Origin: an uncultured Phocaeicola sp.
GTDB lineage: Bacteria; Bacteroidota; Bacteroidia; Bacteroidales; Bacteroidaceae
DNA: 64,000 nt
NCBI GenBank assembly: GCA_948956705.1
Contig: CARCZS010000003.1
Coordinates: 63,569-127,568, forward strand
Reading direction: 5' to 3'
A model generated the notes under the pieces. The model worked only from the letters and a program-made list of their open reading frames with translations, was not told where the DNA came from and ran no database searches. Of this stretch, positions 1 to 9,267 are shown one piece after another; the first letter of the stretch is position 1, and every line of letters begins with the position of its first letter. A program made the translations under genes and the position numbers.

Positions 1-2
1 TG

Positions 3-1622
3 AGAAGGATTGTAATCCGTTCGCATATCCTTAGAGGGGAGAGCCGTATTGCCATTGCCCAAAGTGATATGATGTACTCCAAGGCTCAGGCTATGAACCA
101 CAAATTCGGTATGGCGATGTCGCTCAATGCAATTGGTGAGGTGTATAGTTACATGAACCGGTTGGAGGAAGCGGAAACATCACTCGAAGAGGCTTTCAGG
201 CAGTTAAATGATCCTTCGGATAATCAGATTCTGACGAAAATACTACTGACGCAATTGGTGGATAATCTTCTTCACCTGAAAAAGGTTGAGAAGGCTAAAC
301 TGTATATCGAACGCATAAATGGGTATCCGCCGGCAGACTTATCTCCGGTGGAACAGGCACTTTTTCATAATTATAATGCTTATTATTGTATTCAAGCGGG
401 TGTGCCGGACGAAGCCGACAAGTACTTGAAGGAAGCATGGAAACTGGAACCGATGTTGCCGGTGGGGGTTATCCAGCATCTGTTGATAACTGAGGCTGCT
501 TATTATGAGAGTAAGGGGGAATATGAAAAGGCGCTGGGTTCTTATGACCGTTTCTTTAATGGGAAGACATCGCAAAGGAATCGCGGATTGTATATTGATG
601 CGATGCGCAATAAGGCAGAGCTGTATGTGATGATGGGCGAGGAGCAAGAGGCTTTTAAGCAGTTTGTGTCTGTTTATACTTATACAAAATCTGTATTTAC
701 GGAAACTTATCCTAAAGAGATAGACCAACTTTGTACCCGGTTTCAGGCGGACCGGTTGAAGTTTATGAATGAACATCGGCGTACTTTGTCCAACCGTTAT
801 TATGTGACCGGAATTGCTGTTTGTGTCTTGGTACTGTTTTATCTTATCTTTCTGAGTTGGAAGAAGATATTTAAACTGCGAGAATCGAAAAGAAAGCAGG
901 AGGAGATGAGGCAGAAGGCGGAGAATGCTATTCGCAAAAAGAATATGTTCCTTTCTAATATGAGCCATGAAGTGCGTACGCCGTTAAATGCTATTGTGGG
1001 TTTCTCTACTTTGTTGGCGTCGGAGGAGGATATGGGCATGGATGATGACTCCCGTAAGCAAGCTTGTGAGATTATTCGTGTCAACTCGCACCAACTGCTG
1101 AAACTGATAAATGATATACTTGACTTGTCGGATTTTGAAGAGGATAATATTCAGTTCAATATAAAGGAGTATGATGCGGTGAAGATATGTTACGAAGTAA
1201 TAGAAACTATACGCGCCTCTTATAAACTGAATGTGAAGCTGGAGTTTGAGACTGATTTGGCTTCGTTGGAGCTCGAAACGGATGATTCGAGGCTGAGACA
1301 GGTGTTGATAAATTTGCTGGTGAATGCTGTTAAGTTTACTAAAGAAGGTTCTATCGTGCTCAAACTTGAAATGGTAAATGACGGGACGGCTCTTTTTTCG
1401 GTGTCGGATACCGGTTGCGGCATCCCGAAGGAGAAGCAGAAACTTATTTTCGAGCGTTTTGAAAAGTTGAATGAATTTGTGCAGGGTAGCGGTTTGGGGC
1501 TTTCCATTTGTCAGTTGATTGTGAAATTTGTAGGTGGTAGGATATGGATTGACGGAGACTATACCCGAGGGGCACGTTTTTGTTTCACTCATCCGTTAAA
1601 GTATAAATCGATGTTATTATAA
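3..1622 (+). CDS. TPR sensor histidine kinase, 5' end beyond window
   Basis: The frame is open from base 3, so the true start lies upstream; the first internal ATG is at 69. The visible part has TPR-like helical repeats, one transmembrane segment (about bases 800-860) and an intact kinase core. The H-box is MSHEVRTPLN, with the His codon at 966-968. The N-box is LINLLVNAVKFT, the G1 box DTGCGIP, the F-box IFERFEKL and the G2 box GSGLGLS. No receiver or DNA-binding domain follows. It is paralogous to the kinase at 13350-15206. The next gene starts 15 bases downstream, so the two are probably co-transcribed. The family usually has an N-terminal signal and a periplasmic TPR sensor; here that end is not visible. 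The ligand is unknown and no response regulator is encoded in the window. Confidence 0.9.
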   Translation, partial: RRIVIRSHILRGESRIAIAQSDMMYSKAQAMNHKFGMAMSLNAIGEVYSYMNRLEEAETSLEEAFRQLNDPSDNQILTKILLTQLVDNLLHLKKVEKAKLYIERINGYPPADLSPVEQALFHNYNAYYCIQAGVPDEADKYLKEAWKLEPMLPVGVIQHLLITEAAYYESKGEYEKALGSYDRFFNGKTSQRNRGLYIDAMRNKAELYVMMGEEQEAFKQFVSVYTYTKSVFTETYPKEIDQLCTRFQADRLKFMNEHRRTLSNRYYVTGIAVCVLVLFYLIFLSWKKIFKLRESKRKQEEMRQKAENAIRKKNMFLSNMSHEVRTPLNAIVGFSTLLASEEDMGMDDDSRKQACEIIRVNSHQLLKLINDILDLSDFEEDNIQFNIKEYDAVKICYEVIETIRASYKLNVKLEFETDLASLELETDDSRLRQVLINLLVNAVKFTKEGSIVLKLEMVNDGTALFSVSDTGCGIPKEKQKLIFERFEKLNEFVQGSGLGLSICQLIVKFVGGRIWIDGDYTRGARFCFTHPLKYKSMLL

Positions 1623-1637
1623 GCAGAGTATCATAAC

Positions 1638-3623
1638 ATGAAAAAAATTATAACACTGATATCTTGTCTGATTTCTTTTTCATGCCTCTTCTCTCGGGGC
1701 TGGAAGGGAGATGATACGATTGCTTTTCGTGACAGTCTGATGAGGAAAGTGGAACATTTGCCAGCAGACACTTCTCGTTTGTTTGTCTTGCTGGATGCGG
1801 CATACTTGCATCAGAATCCTCCTTATAATGTGTTTTTTGCCAGACACCTTTATGAAGAAGCACGTAAACAGCAGAATATATATTATGAGAATTTGGGCGC
1901 TTATTATCTGGCTGTCTGCTATGATAAAAAACATGATTTGGATAGTATTACGTTTTGGGTGGACAAACTGCAGGAACTTGCTTCCAAGATAGGCAAGTAT
2001 GATTATTATCTAGAACAAAAGGCTGCCGTCAGTCGCGTACTGGCTTCTAAAAAGATGAATGAAAAGGCGGTTTTTGTAGCTTGGGAAGTATTGAAAGAAT
2101 CGGAAGAGCGTCACTGTAATAATGGAATAGTGGCTGCTTATAACAGTTTGGGATGTACTTATGCCACTTCCAACCGCCCGGATGAGGCGCTTGCTGCTCT
2201 CTTAAAAGGCTATCGGGCATGCAGAAGATATACTAAATTGGGTTTGCACATTGATATTCTTTCTCGTTTGTCAAGGCAATATGCTTATAGAGCGAAGCGG
2301 GATTCGAGTACCTGGAAGCGGGATTCGGTTTTGTTTTATTTGAAGAAAATGGATGATTTATTGGGTGGAGTTGTGGAAAAGGAACCGAAAACGCTTAATA
2401 ATTGGAGAGATGTAATGGTGGATTGCCAGATTAAGTACGTCAACTATTACATGAATAAAAAGAATTATCCCAAAACTATTGAAGCCCTTGAAAAGTCTAA
2501 AGCGTTGCTTACTCCGGAAGTGGATTCGGTGTATTGGCTGAATATCCAATTGATGGAAATGCAATATTATGCGCGGACACAAAAATATGACCAAGGGCTT
2601 GCATTGATTGATCAGGTTGCTCCGTTTGTGGAAAAAGACCATATAGATGTATTCGAAACTCTTATTTTTTATAAGTCTTTAATACTGCGCGACAAGGGGG
2701 ATTGGAACGGAGGTATCAATACCTTGAAACTTTTGCTGCATAAACAGGATTCATTGAATATAGCTACTACCACCAGCCAGTTGGAACAGGTAAAAGAGAA
2801 GTATCAAATCAATGAACTGCTGATGGAAAAGCAGAAGATTGCCAATATGAATTATCTTCGGGCGATAACGATTCTGAGTGTACTGCTGGTTCTGATGCTC
2901 CTGTTTTATCTTTATACCGGCTATTTATCCAAGAAAATAGCTGTGGCGGAGAAGGAGGCGATAAGGGCTGCCGAACTTTCTCATGCCGACAATTTGGCCA
3001 AGGAACGGTTAAAACTTGAAATCAGTCATGATATACGGACTCCTTTGAATGCAGTGGTCGGTTTTGCCGAGATTCTGGCTGATGCGGATTGTTTGGATGA
3101 AGAGACTAAATCCACTTATAATAAGATTGTTCAGGAGAATGCCACGCAGTTGTTGGACTATGTGAATAATATTCTTGAGTTGTCTCGTCTTGAGTCGGGG
3201 AAAATAAAGTATGTGGAAGAGCGTTGTGACTTTGTCAGTCTGTTTCGTGCAGTGATAGAGGAAGCTAATAAAAATGCGCAGAACTGTGTGCATGCAGAGC
3301 TACGTACTGATTTGGAGACACAGACGGTCAGAACAGACCGGGCCCGTTTACTTTCTTTATTAGAGAGTTTGACTGTCTCTACTGTCGATACGGAATTTTA
3401 TCATTCGGATATAACTGTAAAGCGTATAGATGAAAAATCCCTTTTACTGGTGACGGTTGTCAATACACCATTGGCAAAGGAGCGTTTTGAGAATAAAACA
3501 GCTATGATTCGTAATGAGATAAATGCTCACTTCATTCATTATTTTGGAGGGTATTATAAAGTAGACGAGCAGGCAAAACAAGGCCCTTCAGTAACTTTTA
3601 CTTATCCGTATGATGATAAATAG
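1638..3623 (+). CDS. TPR histidine kinase-like protein with degenerate ATPase domain
   Basis: 661 residues with a signal peptide (MKKIITLISCLISFSCLFS), TPR-like repeats to about residue 400, one transmembrane helix near 410-430 and a HisKA-like dimerisation domain. The H-box ISHDIRTPLN keeps His464 (codon 3027-3029). The C-terminal catalytic domain has lost its motifs: there is no N-box Asn, no DxGxG and no GxGLGL loop. In their place is VVNTPLAKE, with YFGGYY and FTYPY near the end. The protein encoded at 11395-13353 shares this degenerate pattern, which argues for a retained role rather than decay. It follows an intact kinase and overlaps the next gene by 14 bases. I infer a regulatory or heterodimer partner that cannot phosphorylate by itself. 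Confidence 0.85.
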   Translation: MKKIITLISCLISFSCLFSRGWKGDDTIAFRDSLMRKVEHLPADTSRLFVLLDAAYLHQNPPYNVFFARHLYEEARKQQNIYYENLGAYYLAVCYDKKHDLDSITFWVDKLQELASKIGKYDYYLEQKAAVSRVLASKKMNEKAVFVAWEVLKESEERHCNNGIVAAYNSLGCTYATSNRPDEALAALLKGYRACRRYTKLGLHIDILSRLSRQYAYRAKRDSSTWKRDSVLFYLKKMDDLLGGVVEKEPKTLNNWRDVMVDCQIKYVNYYMNKKNYPKTIEALEKSKALLTPEVDSVYWLNIQLMEMQYYARTQKYDQGLALIDQVAPFVEKDHIDVFETLIFYKSLILRDKGDWNGGINTLKLLLHKQDSLNIATTTSQLEQVKEKYQINELLMEKQKIANMNYLRAITILSVLLVLMLLFYLYTGYLSKKIAVAEKEAIRAAELSHADNLAKERLKLEISHDIRTPLNAVVGFAEILADADCLDEETKSTYNKIVQENATQLLDYVNNILELSRLESGKIKYVEERCDFVSLFRAVIEEANKNAQNCVHAELRTDLETQTVRTDRARLLSLLESLTVSTVDTEFYHSDITVKRIDEKSLLLVTVVNTPLAKERFENKTAMIRNEINAHFIHYFGGYYKVDEQAKQGPSVTFTYPYDDK

Positions 3624-5862
3624 CCGCAGGAAATTTATGAGCAGGATTGGAAGACAGTTGATGTTATTGACATGGGCATTGTTAGCCTGTACATTGTCGG
3701 GATGGGGAGGAGTAGCCAGACGTGTGCTGGTGATACATTCATACGAAGAGAGTTATGCCGCATATCCGGATTTTAACCGGAAAATAGCAGATGCTTTTGC
3801 TAAAAGGAATATGGAGGTGGACTTACGTGTATTCTATTTGGATTGTGAGTCTTATTTAGCACAGGCGGAGTTGGAAAGAATGTATTATATGATAGATTCA
3901 GTCCGGTCTTGGCATCCTGAACTGATTTTAGTAAATGAAGACCAGGCCACATATTCTTTATTGAAGTGCGGGCATCCTTATTTGAAGAAGATTCCTATTG
4001 TGTTTGGAGGAGTGAATTATCCCAACTGGCCATTGATAAGGCAATATCCGAATGTTACAGGCTTTCATGACAAGATGGAAATCAAGGAAAATATAGATTT
4101 TGCCAAAGCGCTATTGGGAGATGAAGTGCACTTCTTTGCTGTTATGGATTCTACTTTCTTTGATAAAAAAATAGAGGCAGATATGCATAGGCAGTTGAAA
4201 GATGAAAATATCTTGTGGATTATGGACCGGAAAACGGCGGAGTTGAAATTGGAACGGACTCATAAACTGACTTTTCATTATATTCCCATGCGCAATTCTA
4301 CGAATGGTTATTTAGCTTGGAATATGAGTAAATATCAACATAACAGTTGCTATTTGCAGTGTAAGCGTGACTTTACGACTGTCAATGTCAGTAATCTGGC
4401 TCAGGGACTTACTTTGACGATGATAAATGATGGGTTTGGACAAAAAGAAAAGTTATTGGGAGGTTATTTGACTATGCTTGATACGCAAGTGGAAGAGGAG
4501 GTAGAGACGGCTGTCAGGCTGCTGAATGGTGAAAATATTTCTAAGTTGCCCATTAGGGAAAGCCGCAAGGATTATGTGGTGGATTGGAATGTTATGGCTC
4601 AGCTGGGTTGGGGGAAAGACAGAATCCCCGGTTATTGTAAAATTATAAATATTCCCTTTAAGGACGAATATCCGGTGTTGTGGTTATTCTTGGTTATTTC
4701 GATAACAATCTGGGTTGGCTTAATCATTTCGTGGCTATTGTTTCTCTATCTTCGTGAGCAGAGAAGGAAAAAACGTGTACTTCTGGACCTTGCAGATAAG
4801 AATGAGACATTGGAACTGGCTATTGAGGGAAGTAATACGTTTGCATGGAAACTACAGAATGAATCTCTTGTGTTTGAAACTGCATTTTGGAAATCACAGA
4901 ATATGCCGGATGGGAAATTGACGATAGAAGATTTGGTTGAAGTGACTCATCCGAATGACAAGGAAATTATTTATAATGATTGGAAAGAACATTTGTATGC
5001 CAAAAAGAAAATAGTGCAGGTGCGTTGTGATTTCAATGATAAAGGGTATCAATGGTGGGAATTCCGTTATACTACTACTCGGTTGGCTACCGGAGAGTAC
5101 CGGACTGCCGGATTGTTGCTCAATGTGCAGAATATAAAGGATAAGGAACATGAACTGGAGGAAGCACGAAGATTGGCAGAAAAAGCAGAATTGAAAGAGT
5201 CTTTTCTTACTAACATGAGTCATGAGATACGCACTCCCTTGAATGCCATTGTCGGGTTTGCCAATGTGATTAACGCTGAGGAGGATTTATCAAAAGAGGA
5301 AAAGCAGGAATATGTTAATATCATTAATGTGAATACGGAGCAGTTGCTGAAACTGATAAATGATATTCTTGAAATCTCCCGTCTTGATTCGGGACAAATG
5401 TCTTTCGATTATACTATGTGTGATGTCAGTGAGTTGGTGAATGATGTTTATCAGACACATAGCGTGTTAATCCCTTCTTGCTTGCAATTCTTGAAAGAGA
5501 TTCCTTCGGGAGTTTCTCCCCGGATTTATGTGGACAGAGGACGAGTGATGCAGGTGCTCACCAATTTCTTGAATAACGCTTGCAAGTTTACACAGCAAGG
5601 ATATATCAAGTTGGGATGGGAATATGCAAAAGCAACTTCAGAAGTGTATATTTATGTAGAAGATACCGGAAAAGGTATTCCTGCCGAAGAACGGAACATA
5701 ATTTTTAGTCGTTTTTATAAACAAGATGAGTTTGCACAGGGTACAGGATTAGGGCTTTCTATCTGTAAAGCCATCATTGAGAAGCTTCACGGAAAGATTG
5801 AGTTATGGTCGGAAGTAGGCAAAGGTAGCTGTTTTTCTATCGTACTTCCTTGTCAGGTGTGA
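3610..5862 (+). CDS. Histidine kinase with periplasmic ABC-substrate-binding-like sensor and PAS-like domain
   Basis: 750 residues. A signal peptide is followed by a domain resembling ABC_sub_bind sensors (VLVIHSYEESYAAYPDF, then IVFGGVNYP), to about residue 340. A transmembrane helix lies near 358-380, then a PAS-like region (about 395-520) and an intact kinase core: MSHEIRTPLN, FLNNACKFT, DTGKGIP, FSRFYK and GTGLGLS. It has no receiver domain. The annotated start overlaps the upstream stop by 14 bases. ATG 3637, preceded by AGG at suitable spacing, is a good alternative that still leaves a complete signal peptide. Domains of this type bind small solutes in other kinases, but the ligand here is unknown. 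It probably belongs to the same operon as the two genes upstream. Confidence 0.88.
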   Translation: MMINSRRKFMSRIGRQLMLLTWALLACTLSGWGGVARRVLVIHSYEESYAAYPDFNRKIADAFAKRNMEVDLRVFYLDCESYLAQAELERMYYMIDSVRSWHPELILVNEDQATYSLLKCGHPYLKKIPIVFGGVNYPNWPLIRQYPNVTGFHDKMEIKENIDFAKALLGDEVHFFAVMDSTFFDKKIEADMHRQLKDENILWIMDRKTAELKLERTHKLTFHYIPMRNSTNGYLAWNMSKYQHNSCYLQCKRDFTTVNVSNLAQGLTLTMINDGFGQKEKLLGGYLTMLDTQVEEEVETAVRLLNGENISKLPIRESRKDYVVDWNVMAQLGWGKDRIPGYCKIINIPFKDEYPVLWLFLVISITIWVGLIISWLLFLYLREQRRKKRVLLDLADKNETLELAIEGSNTFAWKLQNESLVFETAFWKSQNMPDGKLTIEDLVEVTHPNDKEIIYNDWKEHLYAKKKIVQVRCDFNDKGYQWWEFRYTTTRLATGEYRTAGLLLNVQNIKDKEHELEEARRLAEKAELKESFLTNMSHEIRTPLNAIVGFANVINAEEDLSKEEKQEYVNIINVNTEQLLKLINDILEISRLDSGQMSFDYTMCDVSELVNDVYQTHSVLIPSCLQFLKEIPSGVSPRIYVDRGRVMQVLTNFLNNACKFTQQGYIKLGWEYAKATSEVYIYVEDTGKGIPAEERNIIFSRFYKQDEFAQGTGLGLSICKAIIEKLHGKIELWSEVGKGSCFSIVLPCQV

Positions 5863-5907
5863 CTCTTTCCGGTTAAAATGCAACTTCAGCACTACTTTTT
5901 TTGCATA

Positions 5908-5917
5908 TTTGCGCAAA
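5908..5917. promoter_or_regulatory. Perfect 10-bp palindrome upstream of argR
   Basis: TTTGCGCAAA lies just upstream of the proposed argR promoter. It could be an operator for ArgR autoregulation, but Bacteroides ArgR boxes are not known to me and the assignment is a guess from position. Confidence 0.25.
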
Positions 5918-5929
5918 AATATTCCGGTT

Positions 5930-5964
5930 TTTGTATCTATATTCCCAGATAATGCGTAATTTTG
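5930..5964 (+). promoter_or_regulatory. Promoter for the argR-argD operon
   Basis: TAATTTTG at 5957-5964 fits the Bacteroides -7 element TAnnTTTG. A TTTG lies at 5930-5933, with a 23-bp spacer that is slightly longer than usual. Predicted transcription would begin about 20 bases before the argR ATG. Confidence 0.6.
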
Positions 5965-5990
5965 CAGCCGAATTAGAATAATTATGCAGT

Positions 5991-6467
5991 ATGAAGAGCA
6001 AGAATAGTAGACTTGATGCCATCAAAATTATAGTTTCCAGCAAGGAAATAGGAAGTCAGGAAGAGTTGTTGCAAGAATTGGCAAAAGAGGGTTTCCGCTT
6101 GACACAGGCTACGTTGTCACGTGACTTGAAACAATTGAAAGTTGCTAAGGCTGCCAGTATGAATGGAAATTATGTATATGTATTACCTAACAATACAATG
6201 TACAAGCGTATGACCGAACAACATTCGGCCAGCGAATTATTGATGCATAATGGGTTTATTTCCATTGAATTTTCGGCAAATCTGGCTGTAATCAAAACTC
6301 GTCCCGGTTATGCCAGCAGTTTGGCTTATGACATTGACAATAAAGAGTTTGATGAGATTTTGGGTACTATTGCCGGAGATGATACTATTATACTTGTGAT
6401 ACGCGAAGGCTGCACAAAGACAGGAGTGAAGAATGCGCTCTCACTCATTATACCGAATATACAATAA
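5991..6467 (+). CDS. argR: Arginine repressor ArgR
   Basis: 158 residues, the normal ArgR length. The N-terminal winged helix contains the recognition segment LSRDLKQLKVAKA (residues about 42-54). The C-terminal oligomerisation and arginine-binding domain contains GTIAGDDTI. The ATG at 5991 is chosen because it gives the usual N-terminus; ATG 5984 is out of frame. It is the first gene of a co-directional arginine operon, with the GNAT gene 20 bases downstream, so it probably controls its own operon in response to arginine. It may also control the distant proB-proA-argF' group. Confidence 0.95.
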   Translation: MKSKNSRLDAIKIIVSSKEIGSQEELLQELAKEGFRLTQATLSRDLKQLKVAKAASMNGNYVYVLPNNTMYKRMTEQHSASELLMHNGFISIEFSANLAVIKTRPGYASSLAYDIDNKEFDEILGTIAGDDTIILVIREGCTKTGVKNALSLIIPNIQ

Positions 6468-6487
6468 AAAATAATATAGAATAAGAA

Positions 6488-7045
6488 ATGGATGCTAAAC
6501 AAGTTGATGTGATGGTGGCTGATGCCTCACATGAAGTTTACGTTGATAAGATTTTAGATACCATCAGGGAAGCAGCTAAGGTACGCGGAACGGGCATCGC
6601 AGAACGCACACATGAATATGTGGCGACTAAAATGAGAGAAGGAAAAGCGATTATCGCTTTATGTGGTGAGGAGTTTGCAGGTTTTACCTATATTGAGTCG
6701 TGGGGAAACAAGCAGTATGTAGCCACGTCGGGATTGATTGTTCATCCTGATTATCGTGGCTTGGGCTTGGCAAAACGCATTAAAGCGGCGTCTTTCCGCT
6801 TGGCGCGTTTACGATGGCCGAAGGCTAAGATTTTCAGTCTGACCAGCGGTGCAGCTGTAATGAAAATGAATACTGAACTGGGCTATGTTCCCGTTACATT
6901 CAATGAATTGACGGATGATGAAGCGTTTTGGAAAGGCTGTGAAGGATGTACCAATCACGATATATTGGTGGCAAAGAACCGTAAGTTCTGTATCTGTACT
7001 GCGATGCTTTATGATCCGGCTTTGCATGAGGAGGATACGATTTAA
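6488..7045 (+). CDS. GNAT acyltransferase in the arginine operon (candidate N-acylglutamate synthase)
   Basis: 185 residues with the GNAT acyl-CoA-binding motif GLIVHPDYRGLGLAKRI at about residues 82-98. It lies between argR and argG, with gaps of 20 and 29 bases. The first step of arginine synthesis needs an N-acyl donor for glutamate, and Bacteroides is known to use N-succinylated intermediates from ornithine onward. No argA or argJ gene is in the window, so this enzyme is a reasonable candidate for glutamate N-succinyl- or N-acetyltransferase. That is inference from position and fold; GNAT proteins act on many substrates. The C-terminal third (about residues 135-170) carries four Cys, two of them in KGCEGCTNH, which is unusual for GNAT proteins. 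Confidence 0.8.
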   Translation: MDAKQVDVMVADASHEVYVDKILDTIREAAKVRGTGIAERTHEYVATKMREGKAIIALCGEEFAGFTYIESWGNKQYVATSGLIVHPDYRGLGLAKRIKAASFRLARLRWPKAKIFSLTSGAAVMKMNTELGYVPVTFNELTDDEAFWKGCEGCTNHDILVAKNRKFCICTAMLYDPALHEEDTI

Positions 7046-7074
7046 AGAAGGAATAATAAAAAACATATACCATT

Positions 7075-8283
7075 ATGGAAGAAAAGAAGAAAAAAGTAGT
7101 AGTTGCATTCAGTGGTGGTCTTGATACCTCGTTTACTGTAATGTATCTGGCTAAGGAAAAAGGATATGAAGTGTATGCAGCTTGCGCAAACACCGGTGGT
7201 TTCAGCGAAGAACAACTGAAGCAGAACGAAGAAAATGCTTATAAGTTGGGGGCTGTGAAATACGTGACTTTGGACGTCACTCAGGAATATTATGAGAAGA
7301 GTTTGAAATACATGGTATTCGGTAATGTCCTTCGTAACGGAACTTATCCTATTTCTGTAAGTTCGGAACGTATCTTCCAGGGATTGGCCATTGCCCGCTA
7401 TGCCAACGAAATCGGTGCTGACGCTATCGCTCATGGTTCAACTGGTGCGGGTAACGATCAAATCCGTTTTGATATGACTTTCCTGGTATTGGCTCCGGGG
7501 GTGGAAATTATTACCCTTACCCGTGATATGGCGTTGAGCCGTCAACAGGAAATCGACTACTTGAATGAGCATGGTTTTGCAGCAGATTTCACAAAGTTGA
7601 AATATTCATATAACGTAGGCCTTTGGGGAACTTCAATTTGTGGTGGTGAGATTCTGGATTCTGCACAGGGATTGCCCGAAAGTGCATACTTGAAACAGGT
7701 GACAAAGGAGGGTAGCGAACAACTTCGCCTTACTTTCGAGAAAGGGGAGCTGAAAGCTGTGAATGATGAAAAGTTTGATAATCCTATCAAGGCTATCCAG
7801 AAGGTGGAAGAAATCGGTGCCGCTTACGGCATCGGTCGTGATATGCATGTGGGAGATACCATTATCGGTATCAAAGGCCGTGTAGGTTTCGAGGCTGCTG
7901 CTCCCATGCTGATTATCGGTGCACATCGTTTCCTTGAAAAATACACCTTGAGCAAATGGCAGCAATATTGGAAAGATCAGGTTGCCAATTGGTATGGAAT
8001 GTTCTTGCATGAAAGTCAGTATTTGGAACCGGTGATGCGTGATATCGAAGCTATGCTTCAGGAATCGCAGCGCAACGTCAACGGTACGGCTATCCTTGAA
8101 CTCCGTCCGCTTTCGTTCTCTACAGTAGGCGTTGAATCGAAAGACGATTTGGTGAAAACCAAGTTCGGTGAATATGGTGAAATGCAGAAAGGCTGGACGG
8201 CGGAAGATGCGAAAGGCTTTATCAAAGTAACTTCTACACCATTGCGTGTTTATTATAATAACCACAAGGACGAAGAGATTTAA
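7075..8283 (+). CDS. argG: Argininosuccinate synthase
   Basis: 402 residues, typical length. It joins citrulline and aspartate with ATP to form argininosuccinate in the cytoplasm. The PP-loop ATP-pyrophosphatase motif AFSGGLDTS is at residues 11-19, and the GSTGAGNDQIRF segment is in the middle of the protein. It lies 29 bases after the GNAT gene and only two bases before argC, in the argR operon. argH, the next enzyme, is not in the window. Confidence 0.96.
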   Translation: MEEKKKKVVVAFSGGLDTSFTVMYLAKEKGYEVYAACANTGGFSEEQLKQNEENAYKLGAVKYVTLDVTQEYYEKSLKYMVFGNVLRNGTYPISVSSERIFQGLAIARYANEIGADAIAHGSTGAGNDQIRFDMTFLVLAPGVEIITLTRDMALSRQQEIDYLNEHGFAADFTKLKYSYNVGLWGTSICGGEILDSAQGLPESAYLKQVTKEGSEQLRLTFEKGELKAVNDEKFDNPIKAIQKVEEIGAAYGIGRDMHVGDTIIGIKGRVGFEAAAPMLIIGAHRFLEKYTLSKWQQYWKDQVANWYGMFLHESQYLEPVMRDIEAMLQESQRNVNGTAILELRPLSFSTVGVESKDDLVKTKFGEYGEMQKGWTAEDAKGFIKVTSTPLRVYYNNHKDEEI

Positions 8284-8285
8284 TT

Positions 8286-9254
8286 ATGATTAAAGTAGGA
8301 ATTATCGGTGGGGCCGGTTATACGGCAGGCGAATTGATTCGTCTGCTGATTAATCATCCCGAAGTGGAAATAAAGTTTGTAAATAGTAGCAGTAACGCTG
8401 GCAATAAGATAACTGACGTACATGAAGGACTCTATGGTGAGACCGATTTGGTATTTACTGACCAGCTTCCTTTGGATGAAATAGATGTATTGTTCTTCTG
8501 TACCGCCCATGGTGATACGAAGAAGTTTATGGATAGTCATAATGTACCTGAAGATCTGAAAATCATTGACCTCAGTATGGACTATCGTATTAAGAGTGAC
8601 GACCATGACTTTATCTATGGTTTGCCCGAACTGAACCGTCGTGGCATTTGCCACAGCAAGCACGTAGCAAACCCAGGGTGTTTTGCTACTTGTATCCAGT
8701 TGGGATTATTGCCTCTGGCAAAACATTTATTGCTGAACGAAGATGTGATGGTGAATGCCATTACAGGAAGTACCGGTGCCGGTGTCAAACCGAGTGCGAC
8801 AAGCCATTTTAGCTGGCGTAATAATAATATGAGCATCTATAAACCGTTTTCTCACCAGCATGTGCCCGAAATTAAACAGTCATTGAAGCAGTTGCAGAAC
8901 AGTTTTGATTCTGAAATAGATTTCATCCCTTACCGTGGCGACTTCCCGCGTGGTATCTTTGCCACATTGGTTGTGAAATGCAAGGTAGAACTGGAAGAAC
9001 TGGTGAAGATGTACACAGACTACTATGCCGAAGATTCCTTTGTTCATATTGTAGATAAAAACATTGACTTGAAGCAGGTGGTGAACACCAACAAGTGCTT
9101 GATTCATTTGGAAAAACATGGCGACAAACTGCTGGTTATCTCTTGCATCGACAACTTGTTGAAAGGTGCCAGCGGCCAGGCTGTCCATAACATGAACCTT
9201 ATGTTCAATCTGGAAGAGACGGTAGGCTTGAAGTTGAAACCGGCTGCTTTCTAA
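8286..9254 (+). CDS. argC: N-acyl-gamma-glutamyl-phosphate reductase
   Basis: 322 residues. It reduces N-acetyl- or N-succinyl-glutamyl phosphate to the semialdehyde with NADPH. The Rossmann motif GGAGYTAGE is at residues 8-16. The catalytic Cys132 lies in HVANPGCFAT, and the GSTGAGVKPS segment is also typical. It is two bases after argG and 13 before argD. In Bacteroides the natural acyl group is probably succinyl, given the argF' type encoded at 47027. Confidence 0.96.
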   Translation: MIKVGIIGGAGYTAGELIRLLINHPEVEIKFVNSSSNAGNKITDVHEGLYGETDLVFTDQLPLDEIDVLFFCTAHGDTKKFMDSHNVPEDLKIIDLSMDYRIKSDDHDFIYGLPELNRRGICHSKHVANPGCFATCIQLGLLPLAKHLLLNEDVMVNAITGSTGAGVKPSATSHFSWRNNNMSIYKPFSHQHVPEIKQSLKQLQNSFDSEIDFIPYRGDFPRGIFATLVVKCKVELEELVKMYTDYYAEDSFVHIVDKNIDLKQVVNTNKCLIHLEKHGDKLLVISCIDNLLKGASGQAVHNMNLMFNLEETVGLKLKPAAF

Positions 9255-9267
9255 AAAAAGAAGAGTT

